The translations under genes were made by a program, and so were the position numbers. From contig CAZFLX010000003.1 in assembly GCA_964519885.1 (NCBI GenBank), positions 62,001 through 126,000 of the forward strand: DNA of 64,000 bases, written 5' to 3'. The notes below the pieces were generated by a model. The model was not told where the DNA came from and ran no database searches. It saw nothing but the letters and a program-made list of their open reading frames with translations. This document shows, piece by piece, positions 8,670-17,550 of this stretch (position 1 is its first letter; every line of letters begins with the position of its first letter). The DNA is from GCA-002282575 sp964519885 (lineage in GTDB: Bacteria > Pseudomonadota > Gammaproteobacteria > Thiomicrospirales > Thiomicrospiraceae).

Positions 8670-8691
8670 AGACCAACATGGCTGTTGGTCT
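8670..8691 (-). terminator. Intrinsic terminator after the Tim44-like gene
   Basis: AGACCAACA and TGTTGGTCT form a 9-base-pair stem with a short loop. On the minus strand eight T residues follow directly. It separates the Tim44-like gene from the downstream lipoprotein gene. Confidence 0.85.
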
Positions 8692-8722
8692 CTGATTTTA
8701 CACAATAAAGAGCAAAATTTAA

Positions 8723-9634
8723 TCAAGCTTGTTGAATGCCCGCAAGTTTCCATTCGCCATCAGCCTCACCGATGCGAACCAGATGCCAGAATTCATTGAA
8801 GGCATGAGCAAAAGCGCCCGCTTGTTCGCTGACATAGCCAGTAAATTGTACGGTTAATACCCACCCATTCGCATCTTGTGTCATTTCACGCACTTGGGCG
8901 CGGACTTCGTCAACACGGGTTTGGTTGTCGTCAGCTTCGCTACTACGTTGTTCTTTCAACTGAGCAAATAACTCAGGCGTAGCCAAGGCGCTCAGTGTTG
9001 TCCAGTCTTTATTGTCCCAAGCCGATTGCAGTGCAACATACCAAGTTTCAGCTTGTTTAACGAATTTAGCCTCGTCAAACCAACTTGGGTAAGTTGATGT
9101 CATCATACTAGTTATACCTACGCTGTTACCCACATGGCTACCAATTTGAATACCCGCAGAACCCGTTGAGTTCATCGGCTCTGCTTGACGATACTGCTGA
9201 TTCGGCATGGGTGTAGCGGTTGCGGGCATGGGCATCGCCCCTTTATTAGCTTGTTGCGCACGACGACGCAAGAAAAAGATCACGCCACCGGCAATCAATA
9301 ACAATAGAATAATGTCCATAGCGCTAATGCCTTCAAAAGCACCGCCCATGAAAGCCGCCGCTAACAAACCACCTGCCGCTAAGCCCATTAATGGACCCAT
9401 CCAAGAAGATTTAGTGGCTGCGCCTGCTGCTGTTCCCGCCGCTGCGCCTGCTGCTGCGGGTTGTTGTGCAGGCGTTGAAGGCGCTGTTTTCGCATTACCT
9501 GCGGGAGATGCTGGCGCAACATCGCGTTGCATACCCGAATTGCTGCCACTGCCCATGCGTTTAGCAAAAGCTTCGGTGCTAACTAAGCCGACACTGAGTG
9601 TCAGCGCTAATAACATAATACCTATTTTTTTCAT
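8723..9634 (-). CDS. Tim44-like domain membrane protein
   Basis: A 303-residue protein. It has an N-terminal signal sequence (cleavage expected after AFA, about residue 24), then an Ala/Pro-rich low-complexity stretch (about 38-75). A Gly/Ala-rich hydrophobic segment follows, then a membrane helix (about 105-121) and an RRR stop-transfer. The C-terminal part (about 175-303, from YPSWFDEAKFVKQAETWYVALQ onward in two pieces) matches the Tim44-like domain. In mitochondria that domain links the import channel to Hsp70. Bacterial versions are of unknown role, possibly membrane lipid or protein handling. It is preceded by the 31-residue peptide gene and the methyltransferase on the same strand. Confidence 0.8.
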   Translation of the reverse strand: MKKIGIMLLALTLSVGLVSTEAFAKRMGSGSNSGMQRDVAPASPAGNAKTAPSTPAQQPAAAGAAAGTAAGAATKSSWMGPLMGLAAGGLLAAAFMGGAFEGISAMDIILLLLIAGGVIFFLRRRAQQANKGAMPMPATATPMPNQQYRQAEPMNSTGSAGIQIGSHVGNSVGITSMMTSTYPSWFDEAKFVKQAETWYVALQSAWDNKDWTTLSALATPELFAQLKEQRSSEADDNQTRVDEVRAQVREMTQDANGWVLTVQFTGYVSEQAGAFAHAFNEFWHLVRIGEADGEWKLAGIQQA

Positions 9635-9672
9635 GCACTTATTCCGTTAAAAAAACTGAAATTAATTTATTG

Positions 9673-9768
9673 TTAATGCTGTGTGTGTTTATACATTTGC
9701 CAAATACCAATGGCAAAACCGACAATGAAAATGGCTAGAGCTAAAGCTTGAGTGTCTATGTTTTCCAT
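9673..9768 (-). CDS. 31-residue single-span membrane peptide (copy 1)
   Basis: A 31-codon reading frame with GGGAG seven bases before its ATG. It encodes a short acidic start (MENIDTQ), one hydrophobic helix of about 17 residues and a basic, His-containing tail (YKHTQH). It sits 25 bases after the methyltransferase gene and 38 bases before the Tim44-like gene, all on the same strand. The real evidence that it is a gene is a similar 31-codon frame at 12447-12542. That frame has the same length, the same topology and a shared T-Q-x-L-A-L-x-I-F core. I do not know the family; small subunits or regulators of membrane proteins have this form. Confidence 0.6.
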   Translation of the reverse strand: MENIDTQALALAIFIVGFAIGIWQMYKHTQH

Positions 9769-9793
9769 GTTACAACTCCCTCAGTTTTTCCTC

Positions 9794-10375
9794 TTATTCT
9801 GTTTTCACCGCACGTGAAATGGTGTAATCACGTCCTTGTTTCACTTTCTCATAGTTACCGAACTGTTCATTAAAGGTACGCTTTATGTAGTCACGTAATC
9901 CATTAATGGTCACGACCACCAGCTGTCCACCTGGTAACAAATACTGATCTATATCATACAGGAAAATCGACATGAGTTCCTTACCTACCTTAGCAGGAAT
10001 ATTTGATACCACCGTACTAAATCGTTGATCTTTTGGTAATTGTGCCAGACCATTCGACAATAATACCTGACCTTGCGGGATACGATTGGCAATCAGGTTA
10101 CGGCGTGCATAGTCTACCGCAACAAAGTCCTTATCTAGCATGGTGACACTACCATTGGGGGCATCTTTTGCCAGAGCAATGCCTAAAGGACCATAGCCAC
10201 AGCCTAAATCTAAAATATGATCATCGGATTTAATATCGCAATACTTGAGTAGTAAGTCGGTACCTGAATCAATTTCACGAGGCGAAAAAAGCCCCCACGT
10301 GGTAGTGAACTCTAGTGAGTGACCGCGTAATTCAGTGCTAAAGTGTAGGTCTTTTTTTAAGCTTTCAATGTTCAT
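9794..10375 (-). CDS. Class I SAM-dependent methyltransferase (RsmC-like 'MTS' domain)
   Basis: About 193 residues from the ATG at 10375, chosen for the AGGA site six bases upstream; an ATG at 10396 would extend it. The SAM motif is DLGCGYGPLGIALA, followed by the acidic end of strand 2 in TMLDKD. The overall pattern matches the methyltransferase-small family (RsmC, YbxB). The catalytic motif IV, usually N-P-P-F/Y in rRNA guanine or adenine methylases, here reads SNIPAK, so the second residue is Ile. Substrate is uncertain. It is divergent from rep and leads the minus-strand cluster with the 31-residue peptide and Tim44-like protein. Confidence 0.8.
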   Translation of the reverse strand: MNIESLKKDLHFSTELRGHSLEFTTTWGLFSPREIDSGTDLLLKYCDIKSDDHILDLGCGYGPLGIALAKDAPNGSVTMLDKDFVAVDYARRNLIANRIPQGQVLLSNGLAQLPKDQRFSTVVSNIPAKVGKELMSIFLYDIDQYLLPGGQLVVVTINGLRDYIKRTFNEQFGNYEKVKQGRDYTISRAVKTE

Positions 10376-10452
10376 GCTGTTCCTATGCATAAGCATATTG
10401 GGTCGATATAACCTATAATAATGCCCCTTTCTCGTCTTTAGGTCAAATTTGC

Positions 10453-12450
10453 GTGCAACTCAATCCAGCTCAACAACAAGCGGTTCAACTTACGCAAGGT
10501 CAGGTTTTGGTGCTGGCAGGGGCAGGTTCGGGTAAAACGCGCGTTATTACGGAAAAAATCGCTTATCTGATCGAAAAAGAAGGTCATAACCCGAAAGGTA
10601 TTTATGCCGTCACCTTTACCAATAAAGCCGCGAAAGAGATGCAAAGCCGTTTAACGCAACGTTTGGGTGAAGCGGGACGTGGCGTGCAAGTTTCGACCTT
10701 CCATACCTTGGGCTTAGACATTTGCCGACGTGAATACAAAGCGCTGGGTATTCGCCACAGTTTTTCATTATTTGATGATGCCGACACCATGCAGTTATTG
10801 CGTGAGTTATCGCGCGATAGTGAAGTGGATAGCGACAAACTGAAAAGCGCACGTCATGCCATTTCGATGGCGAAAAACCGCTTACAGTCGCCCGAGATGC
10901 TGTTAGCGCAAGCAACGAATGAGGATGAAGCCTTTGTCGCGCGTTTGTATGCCGCTTATCAAGACAGCCTACAAGCCTATTCAGCACTCGATTTTGATGA
11001 TTTGATTGCGCGTGTGGTTTGGTTGTTTCAGCAAGATGCCGACATTCAACAAAAGTGGCGTCACAAGGTGCGTTATTTGCTGGTCGATGAGTATCAAGAC
11101 ACCAACCCTGTGCAGTATGAACTTATGAAGCGTTTGGCGGGTTCTCAAGGTCATTTCACCTGTGTGGGAGACGATGACCAGTCGATTTACGCTTGGCGTG
11201 GCGCAGCGCCCGAAATTCTCAGCCAATTGCAACAAGACTACCCTAGCCTAACGCTGGTGAAACTAGAACAAAACTACCGTTCGAGTGCGCGTATTTTGCA
11301 GGCGGCTAACCAACTCATTACCAATAACCCGCATTTGTTCGAGAAAAAACTCTGGTGCGATCGGGGTCATGGCGACAAGATTCGTATTTTGGCTTGTCCT
11401 GATGAAACCACCGAAGCCGAACGCGTGGTGAGTGAACTGCTGGTGCATAAAATTAAGAATCAGGGGCAATGGCACAATTATGCGGTTTTGTATCGCAGCA
11501 ATCATCAAGCCCGCTTGGTCGAGCGCGCCCTACGTGAGCAAGAAATCCCCTATCGCATTTCGGGAGGTCAATCTTTTTTCGATCGTGTGGAAATTAAAGA
11601 CCTACTGGCTTACCTGCGTTTGTTGGACAACCCCGATGACGATGCCGCTTTTTTACGCATTGCCAACACACCCAAACGTGATATTGGCCCGCAAACCTTA
11701 GCCAAGCTGTCGGATTATGCCAAAGGGCGTGGGGTGAGCCTGTGCATTGCCTGTGGCGAGTTTGGGTTGTCGCAACTCTTACCCGAACGAGCGGTGGTGC
11801 AATTACAACGCTTTGCCGAGTTTTTAGACCGTTGGCGTCCTGCCTTGGGTGGCATGGAGTTACCCAATCAACTAATGCAGTTTCTAACCGATTTGCAGTA
11901 CGAAGTTTGGTTGATGGAAAACGGCGATAATCCCAAAAAAGCGGCGCGTCAATGGCAAGCGGTGCTCGATTTATTGCAATGGATTGGTCGTTTGGTAGAA
12001 AAACACGATGGCGCTTGGGGATTGTCTGAATTAGTGCGTCATTTAACGCTGATGAACACGCTAGAAAGGCAAAATGACGAGCAAGAAAAGGATCAGGTAT
12101 CCCTCATGACCTTGCACGCCGCTAAGGGGCTAGAATTTGGTCATGTGTTCTTATTGGGCATGGAAGAGGGAATTCTGCCCCATCAAAATAGTATTGATGC
12201 TGGCAGTGTCGAAGAAGAGCGTCGTTTGGCTTATGTCGGCGTGACGCGTGCTGAACGCTCGCTCACTATCAGCTACGCCCGTTCACGTAAGCGCTATGGC
12301 GAGCAACAAAGCACCACTCCTAGCCGTTTTTTAGACGAGCTACCCTTGGATGATATTTACTGGGAAGGCAAGGATGAACAAGCCGACACCGAAGCGCAAG
12401 CTAAGGTGGCAGCGGATCATCTCGCTGCCATGAGAGCCATGTTGGGTTAA
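10453..12450 (+). CDS. rep: ATP-dependent DNA helicase Rep
   Basis: A 665-residue superfamily 1A helicase. Walker A GAGSGKT is at 23-29, motif Ia TFTNKAAKEM follows, motif II VDEYQDTN is near residue 211, and motif III DDDQSIYAWRGA comes next. The C-terminal motifs LMTLHAAKGLEF and VTRAE are present. Length and the VFLLGMEEGILPHQ region fit Rep rather than UvrD, and a separate UvrD is at 32213. Rep moves 3' to 5' and clears proteins ahead of replication forks. The start is GTG at 10453 with TAGGTC upstream. The gene ends four bases into the convergent 31-residue peptide gene. Confidence 0.92.
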   Translation: MQLNPAQQQAVQLTQGQVLVLAGAGSGKTRVITEKIAYLIEKEGHNPKGIYAVTFTNKAAKEMQSRLTQRLGEAGRGVQVSTFHTLGLDICRREYKALGIRHSFSLFDDADTMQLLRELSRDSEVDSDKLKSARHAISMAKNRLQSPEMLLAQATNEDEAFVARLYAAYQDSLQAYSALDFDDLIARVVWLFQQDADIQQKWRHKVRYLLVDEYQDTNPVQYELMKRLAGSQGHFTCVGDDDQSIYAWRGAAPEILSQLQQDYPSLTLVKLEQNYRSSARILQAANQLITNNPHLFEKKLWCDRGHGDKIRILACPDETTEAERVVSELLVHKIKNQGQWHNYAVLYRSNHQARLVERALREQEIPYRISGGQSFFDRVEIKDLLAYLRLLDNPDDDAAFLRIANTPKRDIGPQTLAKLSDYAKGRGVSLCIACGEFGLSQLLPERAVVQLQRFAEFLDRWRPALGGMELPNQLMQFLTDLQYEVWLMENGDNPKKAARQWQAVLDLLQWIGRLVEKHDGAWGLSELVRHLTLMNTLERQNDEQEKDQVSLMTLHAAKGLEFGHVFLLGMEEGILPHQNSIDAGSVEEERRLAYVGVTRAERSLTISYARSRKRYGEQQSTTPSRFLDELPLDDIYWEGKDEQADTEAQAKVAADHLAAMRAMLG

Positions 12451-12542
12451 TGTTTTTGCATTAACATATGAACACCTGAAACGATGATTGCTATCAAAAA
12501 GATCATCAGTGCCAGTGTTTGAGCTGTTTCTAAGTCAATCAT
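12447..12542 (-). CDS. 31-residue single-span membrane peptide (copy 2)
   Basis: A 31-codon frame starting within the stop of the upstream 73-residue gene (ATGA overlap at 12539-12542). That overlap strongly suggests translational coupling. It encodes a short acidic start (MIDLETAQ), a hydrophobic helix and a basic, His-ended tail (MLMQKH). It resembles the peptide at 9673-9768 in length, topology and the T-Q-x-L-A-L-x-I-F core, with a one-residue offset. It is the last gene of the DUF475 operon and overlaps the 3' end of rep by four bases. Function is unknown. Confidence 0.65.
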   Translation of the reverse strand: MIDLETAQTLALMIFLIAIIVSGVHMLMQKH

Positions 12543-12760
12543 AAATTTCTCAAGTATTTAATTAATTGAAATATTTTAATCTGAATCAATATCCATAAAA
12601 TGGACAATGCAAAAATCGATGCTAGTGCTAGTCCAGTAGTTCTATCGTTGCTTGAGCTTAACGCAAACCACCCAATTAATCCAGTCAAAATAGCAATAAT
12701 GGCAGCCCATGCCATTTTATAAAAACCAATTTCTTCTTTGACTTGATCAATTTCTGACAT
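12539..12760 (-). CDS. Small two-span membrane protein
   Basis: A 73-residue protein from the ATG at 12760; a longer upstream start would run into the DUF475 gene. Charged N-terminal residues (MSEIDQVKEEIGFYK) precede two hydrophobic segments (about 17-35 and 43-65) separated by a polar SSSNDRTTG turn. A basic tail (KIFQLIKYLRNL) ends the protein. The start lies four bases after the DUF475 stop codon and the end overlaps the 31-residue peptide by four bases. The three genes are therefore almost certainly one transcript. The family is not one I can name; small partner or accessory subunits have this shape. Confidence 0.7.
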   Translation of the reverse strand: MSEIDQVKEEIGFYKMAWAAIIAILTGLIGWFALSSSNDRTTGLALASIFALSILWILIQIKIFQLIKYLRNL

Positions 12761-12764
12761 GAGT

Positions 12765-13790
12765 TTAAGACCCCTGCGCCAAAGCATCGCGTTTATTATG
12801 TCGTACCGATGACCAAACACCTGCGGAAATAAACAGAATACCGATTAAGCCAGTAATAATCTCTGGCACATGGAAATGCATCGACAGCATCATAATGGTC
12901 GCTAGTGCACCCACCGCGTAATGTGCGCCATGATCGAGATAACGATAAGCACTCAGCGTTTCATGTTTCACCAAATAAATGGTGATAGAGCGCACGAATA
13001 GAGCACCAATACCCAAACCCAAAGCAATAATGACCACATCTTTGGTAATAGCAAAAGCGCCAATCACACCATCAAAACTAAACGAAGCATCAAGCACTTC
13101 CAAATATAAGAAAGAAGCCAAACCTGCACGCCCTGCGGTGCCAATTAAATCCATGTTCATTTCCATGAATTTATTGATAGACGATAGCAGTACAAAGGTA
13201 ATAATGCCTGCCAAACCAGCGACTAAAGCGGCAGATTTTTCACTTTCGGGTAAGAAGTGAGCACTGGCTAAGAGTACCCCAAGTGCAAACACAATTTCCA
13301 GCGATTCAAGCTTACCCATGCGTCCTAGCAAGGCTTCCATACTACCTAGCCAGTGTACATCGCGCTCATCGTCCAAAATAAAACCCAAGAAAACCATTAA
13401 TAAAAACATGCCGCCAAAAGCCGCTACCTGAACATGGGAAGATTCTAGGTGCATGGCGTAAGTATCCGGGTCATTAAGAGCCATATGCGCCACATCCCAC
13501 ATACTTAAACTGGCGACAATGGCAACAATGGCAAGCGGGAAGATTACCCGCATACCAAATACAGCGATTAGCATGCCCCAAGTCAGAAAGCGTTGTTGCC
13601 ACACTGGATCCATTTTTTTCAAAATACCGGCATTGACTACGGCATTATCGAATGACAAGCTGGTTTCTAAAACAATTAAGATGGCAGCAGTGAATAGCCC
13701 AGCCCAACCCGCCCAAAGCCAAGCCAAATATAAGGCTAACGCAGCAAAGCCAATTGACCAGCGAAAATTGTTAAAGAGATGCAGCAACAT
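12765..13790 (-). CDS. DUF475 / TerC-like integral membrane protein
   Basis: A 341-residue protein with about nine membrane helices. Intramembrane acidic motifs sit in two repeats: ETSLSFDNAVVNA near residue 42 and EVLDASFSFDGVIGA near residue 227. The paired Asp/Asn and Asp/Gly motifs in a repeated fold are typical of the TerC/DUF475 group. That group is linked to metal-ion (often manganese) export or tellurite resistance. It leads a three-gene unit with two tiny membrane proteins. The 76 bases upstream are very AT-rich and probably hold the promoter. The transported ion is not shown by the sequence. Confidence 0.85.
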   Translation of the reverse strand: MLLHLFNNFRWSIGFAALALYLAWLWAGWAGLFTAAILIVLETSLSFDNAVVNAGILKKMDPVWQQRFLTWGMLIAVFGMRVIFPLAIVAIVASLSMWDVAHMALNDPDTYAMHLESSHVQVAAFGGMFLLMVFLGFILDDERDVHWLGSMEALLGRMGKLESLEIVFALGVLLASAHFLPESEKSAALVAGLAGIITFVLLSSINKFMEMNMDLIGTAGRAGLASFLYLEVLDASFSFDGVIGAFAITKDVVIIALGLGIGALFVRSITIYLVKHETLSAYRYLDHGAHYAVGALATIMMLSMHFHVPEIITGLIGILFISAGVWSSVRHNKRDALAQGS

Positions 13791-13866
13791 CGATAACCCT
13801 TTTTATATCATTAATTTTATTTATTATCGCACAAATTTTTATTTATGAACACAATAGAAAAAGATT

Positions 13867-16581
13867 TCAAACCAACCAAGGTTCGGGTTTGTGAATACCA
13901 TAACCTTGAGCAAAATCAACGCCAATCATACGTAGTTCGTTGATGATTTCTTTATTCTCAACATATTCCGCTACCGTTTGCACATTAAACACCCGCGAAA
14001 GCTGGTGAATATTAGCAACAATGGCGCGGTTAATGGCATCTTCGTGCATATTCTTAACGAATGCACCATCAATTTTCAGGTAGTCAATGGGCATTTGGCG
14101 TAGGTAAGCAAAGGATGACAGACCGCTACCAAAATCATCCAGTGCTAAGGCAGCACCTTTGCTCTTAATTTGATGCATACAGTGCATTGCCTGTGCCAAG
14201 TTGCTCATCAATGCTGTTTCGGTGATTTCAAAGCACACAAAAGACATCAGTTCATGATGCTCATCGAGTTGTTGCAAAATAAATTGCATGAACTTTTCGC
14301 TGGCGAGCGATTGCACCGATAAATTGATGCTGAAAATAGTGCTGTCGTTACTACCTGAACGATGTAAGTGCGCAATATTGGCTAACGCGGTTTTCACCAC
14401 CCAGCGATCAATTTGTTCCATAATACCGTAACGTTCGGCGGCGGCAATAAACTGAGAAGGCAATAGCATGTCATTTTTTTCATCACGCATACGCACCAAT
14501 ACTTCAGCATGTCGCTTACCCTTATTCAGTGGTAGCATGCGTTGAATGAACAGAGTCATGCGACCATTTTCAATAGCTCTTGGAATGCGCTCTACCCAGT
14601 TAAGCTCTTGATGGCGCTGGGTGATTTCAAGGTTATCAGAACTGGCATATTCAACACGGTTACGTCCCTTTTCTTTCGCGAGGTAACAGGCTGTGTCGGC
14701 GGCAATTAAGCATTGTTCAACGGATAGTTTGTGTTGATCAATCAACACCAAGCCGATACTCACACCAATTTGAAAACGTTTGCCTTGCCAAATGAAAATA
14801 AAATGACGTATGTCATTAATGAGTTTGTTGCAGACATCGGTCGCATCTTTAAGAGAAGTATTGAATAAAATTAAACCAAACTCATCTCCCCCTAAGCGCC
14901 CTAATACCGCATTTTCGGGTAGATTGAGCATAAACACACTACCCGTTAATTGACGAAGGAGTTGATCTCCTGCCATGTGTCCGGCGGTATCGTTAACAAT
15001 CTTAAATTGGTCTAAGTCGAGATAACAAAAAGCATGTTGCTGACCCGATTGATGGGCTAATAATATAGCGTTTTTGAGTTGATGTTCAAATTCATAACGG
15101 TTGTATAAACCTGTTAGGTGATCAAATTTGGCCATTTTTTCGATTTGCAGGCGCATTTCTTCTAAATGCGTGACATCCTCTAACACCAGGGTGGCACCCT
15201 GTATTGCTTCATCGGGTTTGTGTAATGGCGAAAAGGTAAAGTCTAATAACAGCGTGTCGCCTTGCAAGTTTTTGGTGCGAACGTTTTGTAGGCGAAGTAA
15301 GCTTCCTGTGTCGATGGTTTCTTTCAAGGTGGCACAAATACGCGCCATCTCGTCCACGAGGTCGTCAGCGAATAAAGATTTAAAAGTCAGTGCCAATTCG
15401 CTGTGCCATTCGATTGAAAAAATTTCACAGGCTTTGGGATTCATGTATTGAATCACACCAAGATTGTCAGTGGTAATGACACCTTCACCCAGTGAGTTTA
15501 AGGTAGCTTTGGCTTGATTACGCTCACTGGTCAATGCCTGTTCTATTTGCCATTGTTGTTGTAGTTGCTTTTCGCGTTGTTTTTGGGCTAAGTAAATTAA
15601 CAGAATCCATAAAAACGCGAAGGAAAAGATTAGAGATGCTGGTATCCAATTCAATTGATTGAGGCTAGGACTGGCCGTTAAGCTAACACGCAAGGATTTA
15701 TCAACTAAGGGAATGGTTTGCGTTAAGTGTTGACTGAAAAACCCCGTAAAGTTGGTTAGCGAATGGTTATGCAGCAGCTCACTGATGCGCCAATCCTGCT
15801 GATTGCGTTGTGTTTCGATCAATAATTTATAACTGATGCTAGGATCAATGGTTTCCTTGAGTTGCTTTTCGAGCAGCGGTTCAAGGAAAATTTCACTACT
15901 AATCAACAATTGCACATGATTCATGCGTTGTTGTGGTGCGACTTGTTCAATGAAATTGGTATCGTAGATGGGTAAAAATAAGGAAATGCCGTGCGCATTG
16001 TCGGTTGAACTGTGTGACCATGCTGCCGCCAGTTGGTTTTTCCTAATCGCTGTGTTGATGGCATCGAAGAAATGCAAGTAACTGTAAACGTCTCTTCCCA
16101 AATGTTTTAGGCTAAGAATTTGTCCCGCTTTCACATCGCTGACAGGAAAATGAATGATGGTATCTTCAACTGGATAGTTTTCGGCTATGCCAAACACTTG
16201 ATAGGTTAAAAAACCCTCATCTCTTTTTTTCTGCTCGAATGCGGCTAAGTCTTTATCCAGTACTTTGGGTAGTACAAAAAAAGCCACGTCTTCGTGATGT
16301 TTACTGATTGCTTCTATGTAAGTTTTTAATTTGGCATTCAGTTCATAGTCGATACTACTTAATGTCAGCACATTAGCCCCAACACCTTGGTGAATTGCCA
16401 CAATGGAAGCCAGTTGATTATTGGTTTTTTCAACAAAATTTAGAAATTGTGTGTTGAGTTCTTTATGAAAGTTTTCTTGGGTTATCCATAAACTGAACGA
16501 ACAAGCAGTCAATAATATCGCACTCGATGCCGCTGCAAACTTAAGCCGTGCGTGAGTGAATTTAGGCTTAGAGGATTTCAT
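13867..16581 (-). CDS. CHASE-PAS-GGDEF-EAL membrane sensor (c-di-GMP turnover)
   Basis: A 904-residue protein: N-terminal membrane helix (about 14-32), a periplasmic region with a CHASE-like pattern (FEQKKRDEGF through GISLFLPIYD, about 115-205), a second membrane helix (about 318-336), and a PAS domain (about 355-480). A GGDEF domain follows with an intact LGGDEF motif near residue 563. The EAL domain from about 660 has the signature altered to EVLVRM, but a DDFGSG loop is present. It may make and/or degrade c-di-GMP in response to an external ligand. Its ATG shares a base with the stop of the upstream binding-protein gene, so the two are co-translated. The binding protein is a likely ligand presenter (inference). 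Confidence 0.88.
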   Translation of the reverse strand: MKSSKPKFTHARLKFAAASSAILLTACSFSLWITQENFHKELNTQFLNFVEKTNNQLASIVAIHQGVGANVLTLSSIDYELNAKLKTYIEAISKHHEDVAFFVLPKVLDKDLAAFEQKKRDEGFLTYQVFGIAENYPVEDTIIHFPVSDVKAGQILSLKHLGRDVYSYLHFFDAINTAIRKNQLAAAWSHSSTDNAHGISLFLPIYDTNFIEQVAPQQRMNHVQLLISSEIFLEPLLEKQLKETIDPSISYKLLIETQRNQQDWRISELLHNHSLTNFTGFFSQHLTQTIPLVDKSLRVSLTASPSLNQLNWIPASLIFSFAFLWILLIYLAQKQREKQLQQQWQIEQALTSERNQAKATLNSLGEGVITTDNLGVIQYMNPKACEIFSIEWHSELALTFKSLFADDLVDEMARICATLKETIDTGSLLRLQNVRTKNLQGDTLLLDFTFSPLHKPDEAIQGATLVLEDVTHLEEMRLQIEKMAKFDHLTGLYNRYEFEHQLKNAILLAHQSGQQHAFCYLDLDQFKIVNDTAGHMAGDQLLRQLTGSVFMLNLPENAVLGRLGGDEFGLILFNTSLKDATDVCNKLINDIRHFIFIWQGKRFQIGVSIGLVLIDQHKLSVEQCLIAADTACYLAKEKGRNRVEYASSDNLEITQRHQELNWVERIPRAIENGRMTLFIQRMLPLNKGKRHAEVLVRMRDEKNDMLLPSQFIAAAERYGIMEQIDRWVVKTALANIAHLHRSGSNDSTIFSINLSVQSLASEKFMQFILQQLDEHHELMSFVCFEITETALMSNLAQAMHCMHQIKSKGAALALDDFGSGLSSFAYLRQMPIDYLKIDGAFVKNMHEDAINRAIVANIHQLSRVFNVQTVAEYVENKEIINELRMIGVDFAQGYGIHKPEPWLV

Positions 16582-17546
16582 TATTGGGGGTTCGCTTGAA
16601 AGTTAATGGCATTACGCTTGAGATAGGCGGGTAATTCATAAGCAGTTAACGAAAGTAACGAAGTATTAATATAGGGAATGAAGCGATGGTTGGGTACAAT
16701 GGGAATTTGCCAGGGTTGTAGTCCCCCTAAAATCGCTTTGCTCAGCTCAGCAGCCCAGTGTCCAAATTCTTCGGGCGATTTGGATAGGCTGAACATGACA
16801 TAAGGACGCATAAAGTCCTGACTAGCAAAGGTGAAGCGTTTATTGTGTTGTTTTAACCAGGCTATGGCTTCTTCTTCATTCCAGTCTGCAATGCTTTGGT
16901 TGGTGCCTAGGTGAATCGCATCGGCTGTTTGTGCTTTAATGACAGCCTGTTTCCATTCAGAAAAACGACGAACAAATAAATGTTCGACTTCAACATTATG
17001 CCGAGAGGCTGTTTGTTCGATATGGAAGCTATCTGTTTTTTCCAGAGGGTTATCAGCACTAATGACTGTTAGCTTAACCAGATGTTTAACGGTATGGTGA
17101 AGTATTCGAAAAATTTCTTCCGTTGGCCATAATTCGGTCATGCCTGTGGCGTTATCCATTGGGTAACCATAGGGTCTGGGATCCCAATTAATGCCAACGT
17201 AAACCACTGGCGTGCGCGTATTGCGTAAAAAGGGTTGCACCACATAAGCACTGGCAGCATCATCGGCAGCGATGACGAGGTCAGGTTTGGCAAGCTCGAT
17301 TAGGTTGGCAATTTCTTTGCCTTTTTGACTTAGTTTGTCGGTCGTTTCATGTTTGGCATCGAGATAATGTGTGGTGATGCGACATTGAGCTTGTATATCT
17401 TGCTCGAATTGATGCTGAATACGATCACTCCACTCATAACCGGGTAGATAAGAGTTTATATACACACAATTGGCAGCCATCGCTTCGCCCAGTCCCAATA
17501 GTAAAGGCGTGCAAAGTAACAAAGGTCGCAGTCGTTTTGGTTGCAT
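16581..17546 (-). CDS. Periplasmic substrate-binding protein, ABC_sub_bind type
   Basis: About 321 residues from the ATG at 17546, four bases after the AI-2E permease stop. A signal peptide ends around AMA-ANC. The remainder (YINSYLPGYEWSDRIQ near the start, then VIAADDAASAYVV and PVVYVGINWDP) has the two-lobed pattern of the PF04392-like binding-protein family. This family includes TrpX-type amino-acid binding proteins and the sensor inputs of some GGDEF proteins. No ABC permease or ATPase is nearby, but it overlaps a CHASE-GGDEF-EAL gene. A signalling role, with ligand capture for the downstream sensor, is therefore more likely than transport. The ligand is unknown. Confidence 0.75.
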   Translation of the reverse strand: MQPKRLRPLLLCTPLLLGLGEAMAANCVYINSYLPGYEWSDRIQHQFEQDIQAQCRITTHYLDAKHETTDKLSQKGKEIANLIELAKPDLVIAADDAASAYVVQPFLRNTRTPVVYVGINWDPRPYGYPMDNATGMTELWPTEEIFRILHHTVKHLVKLTVISADNPLEKTDSFHIEQTASRHNVEVEHLFVRRFSEWKQAVIKAQTADAIHLGTNQSIADWNEEEAIAWLKQHNKRFTFASQDFMRPYVMFSLSKSPEEFGHWAAELSKAILGGLQPWQIPIVPNHRFIPYINTSLLSLTAYELPAYLKRNAINFQANPQ

Positions 17547-17550
17547 GATG

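Noticed and set aside
9207..9650. Open frame opposite the Tim44-like gene
   Set aside because: It is an antisense shadow of Ala/Pro-rich codons, with no ribosome binding site or family resemblance.
12761..12820. Longer start for the 73-residue membrane protein
   Set aside because: It lies inside the DUF475 gene; the ATG at 12760 follows that stop by four bases and gives a coherent protein.
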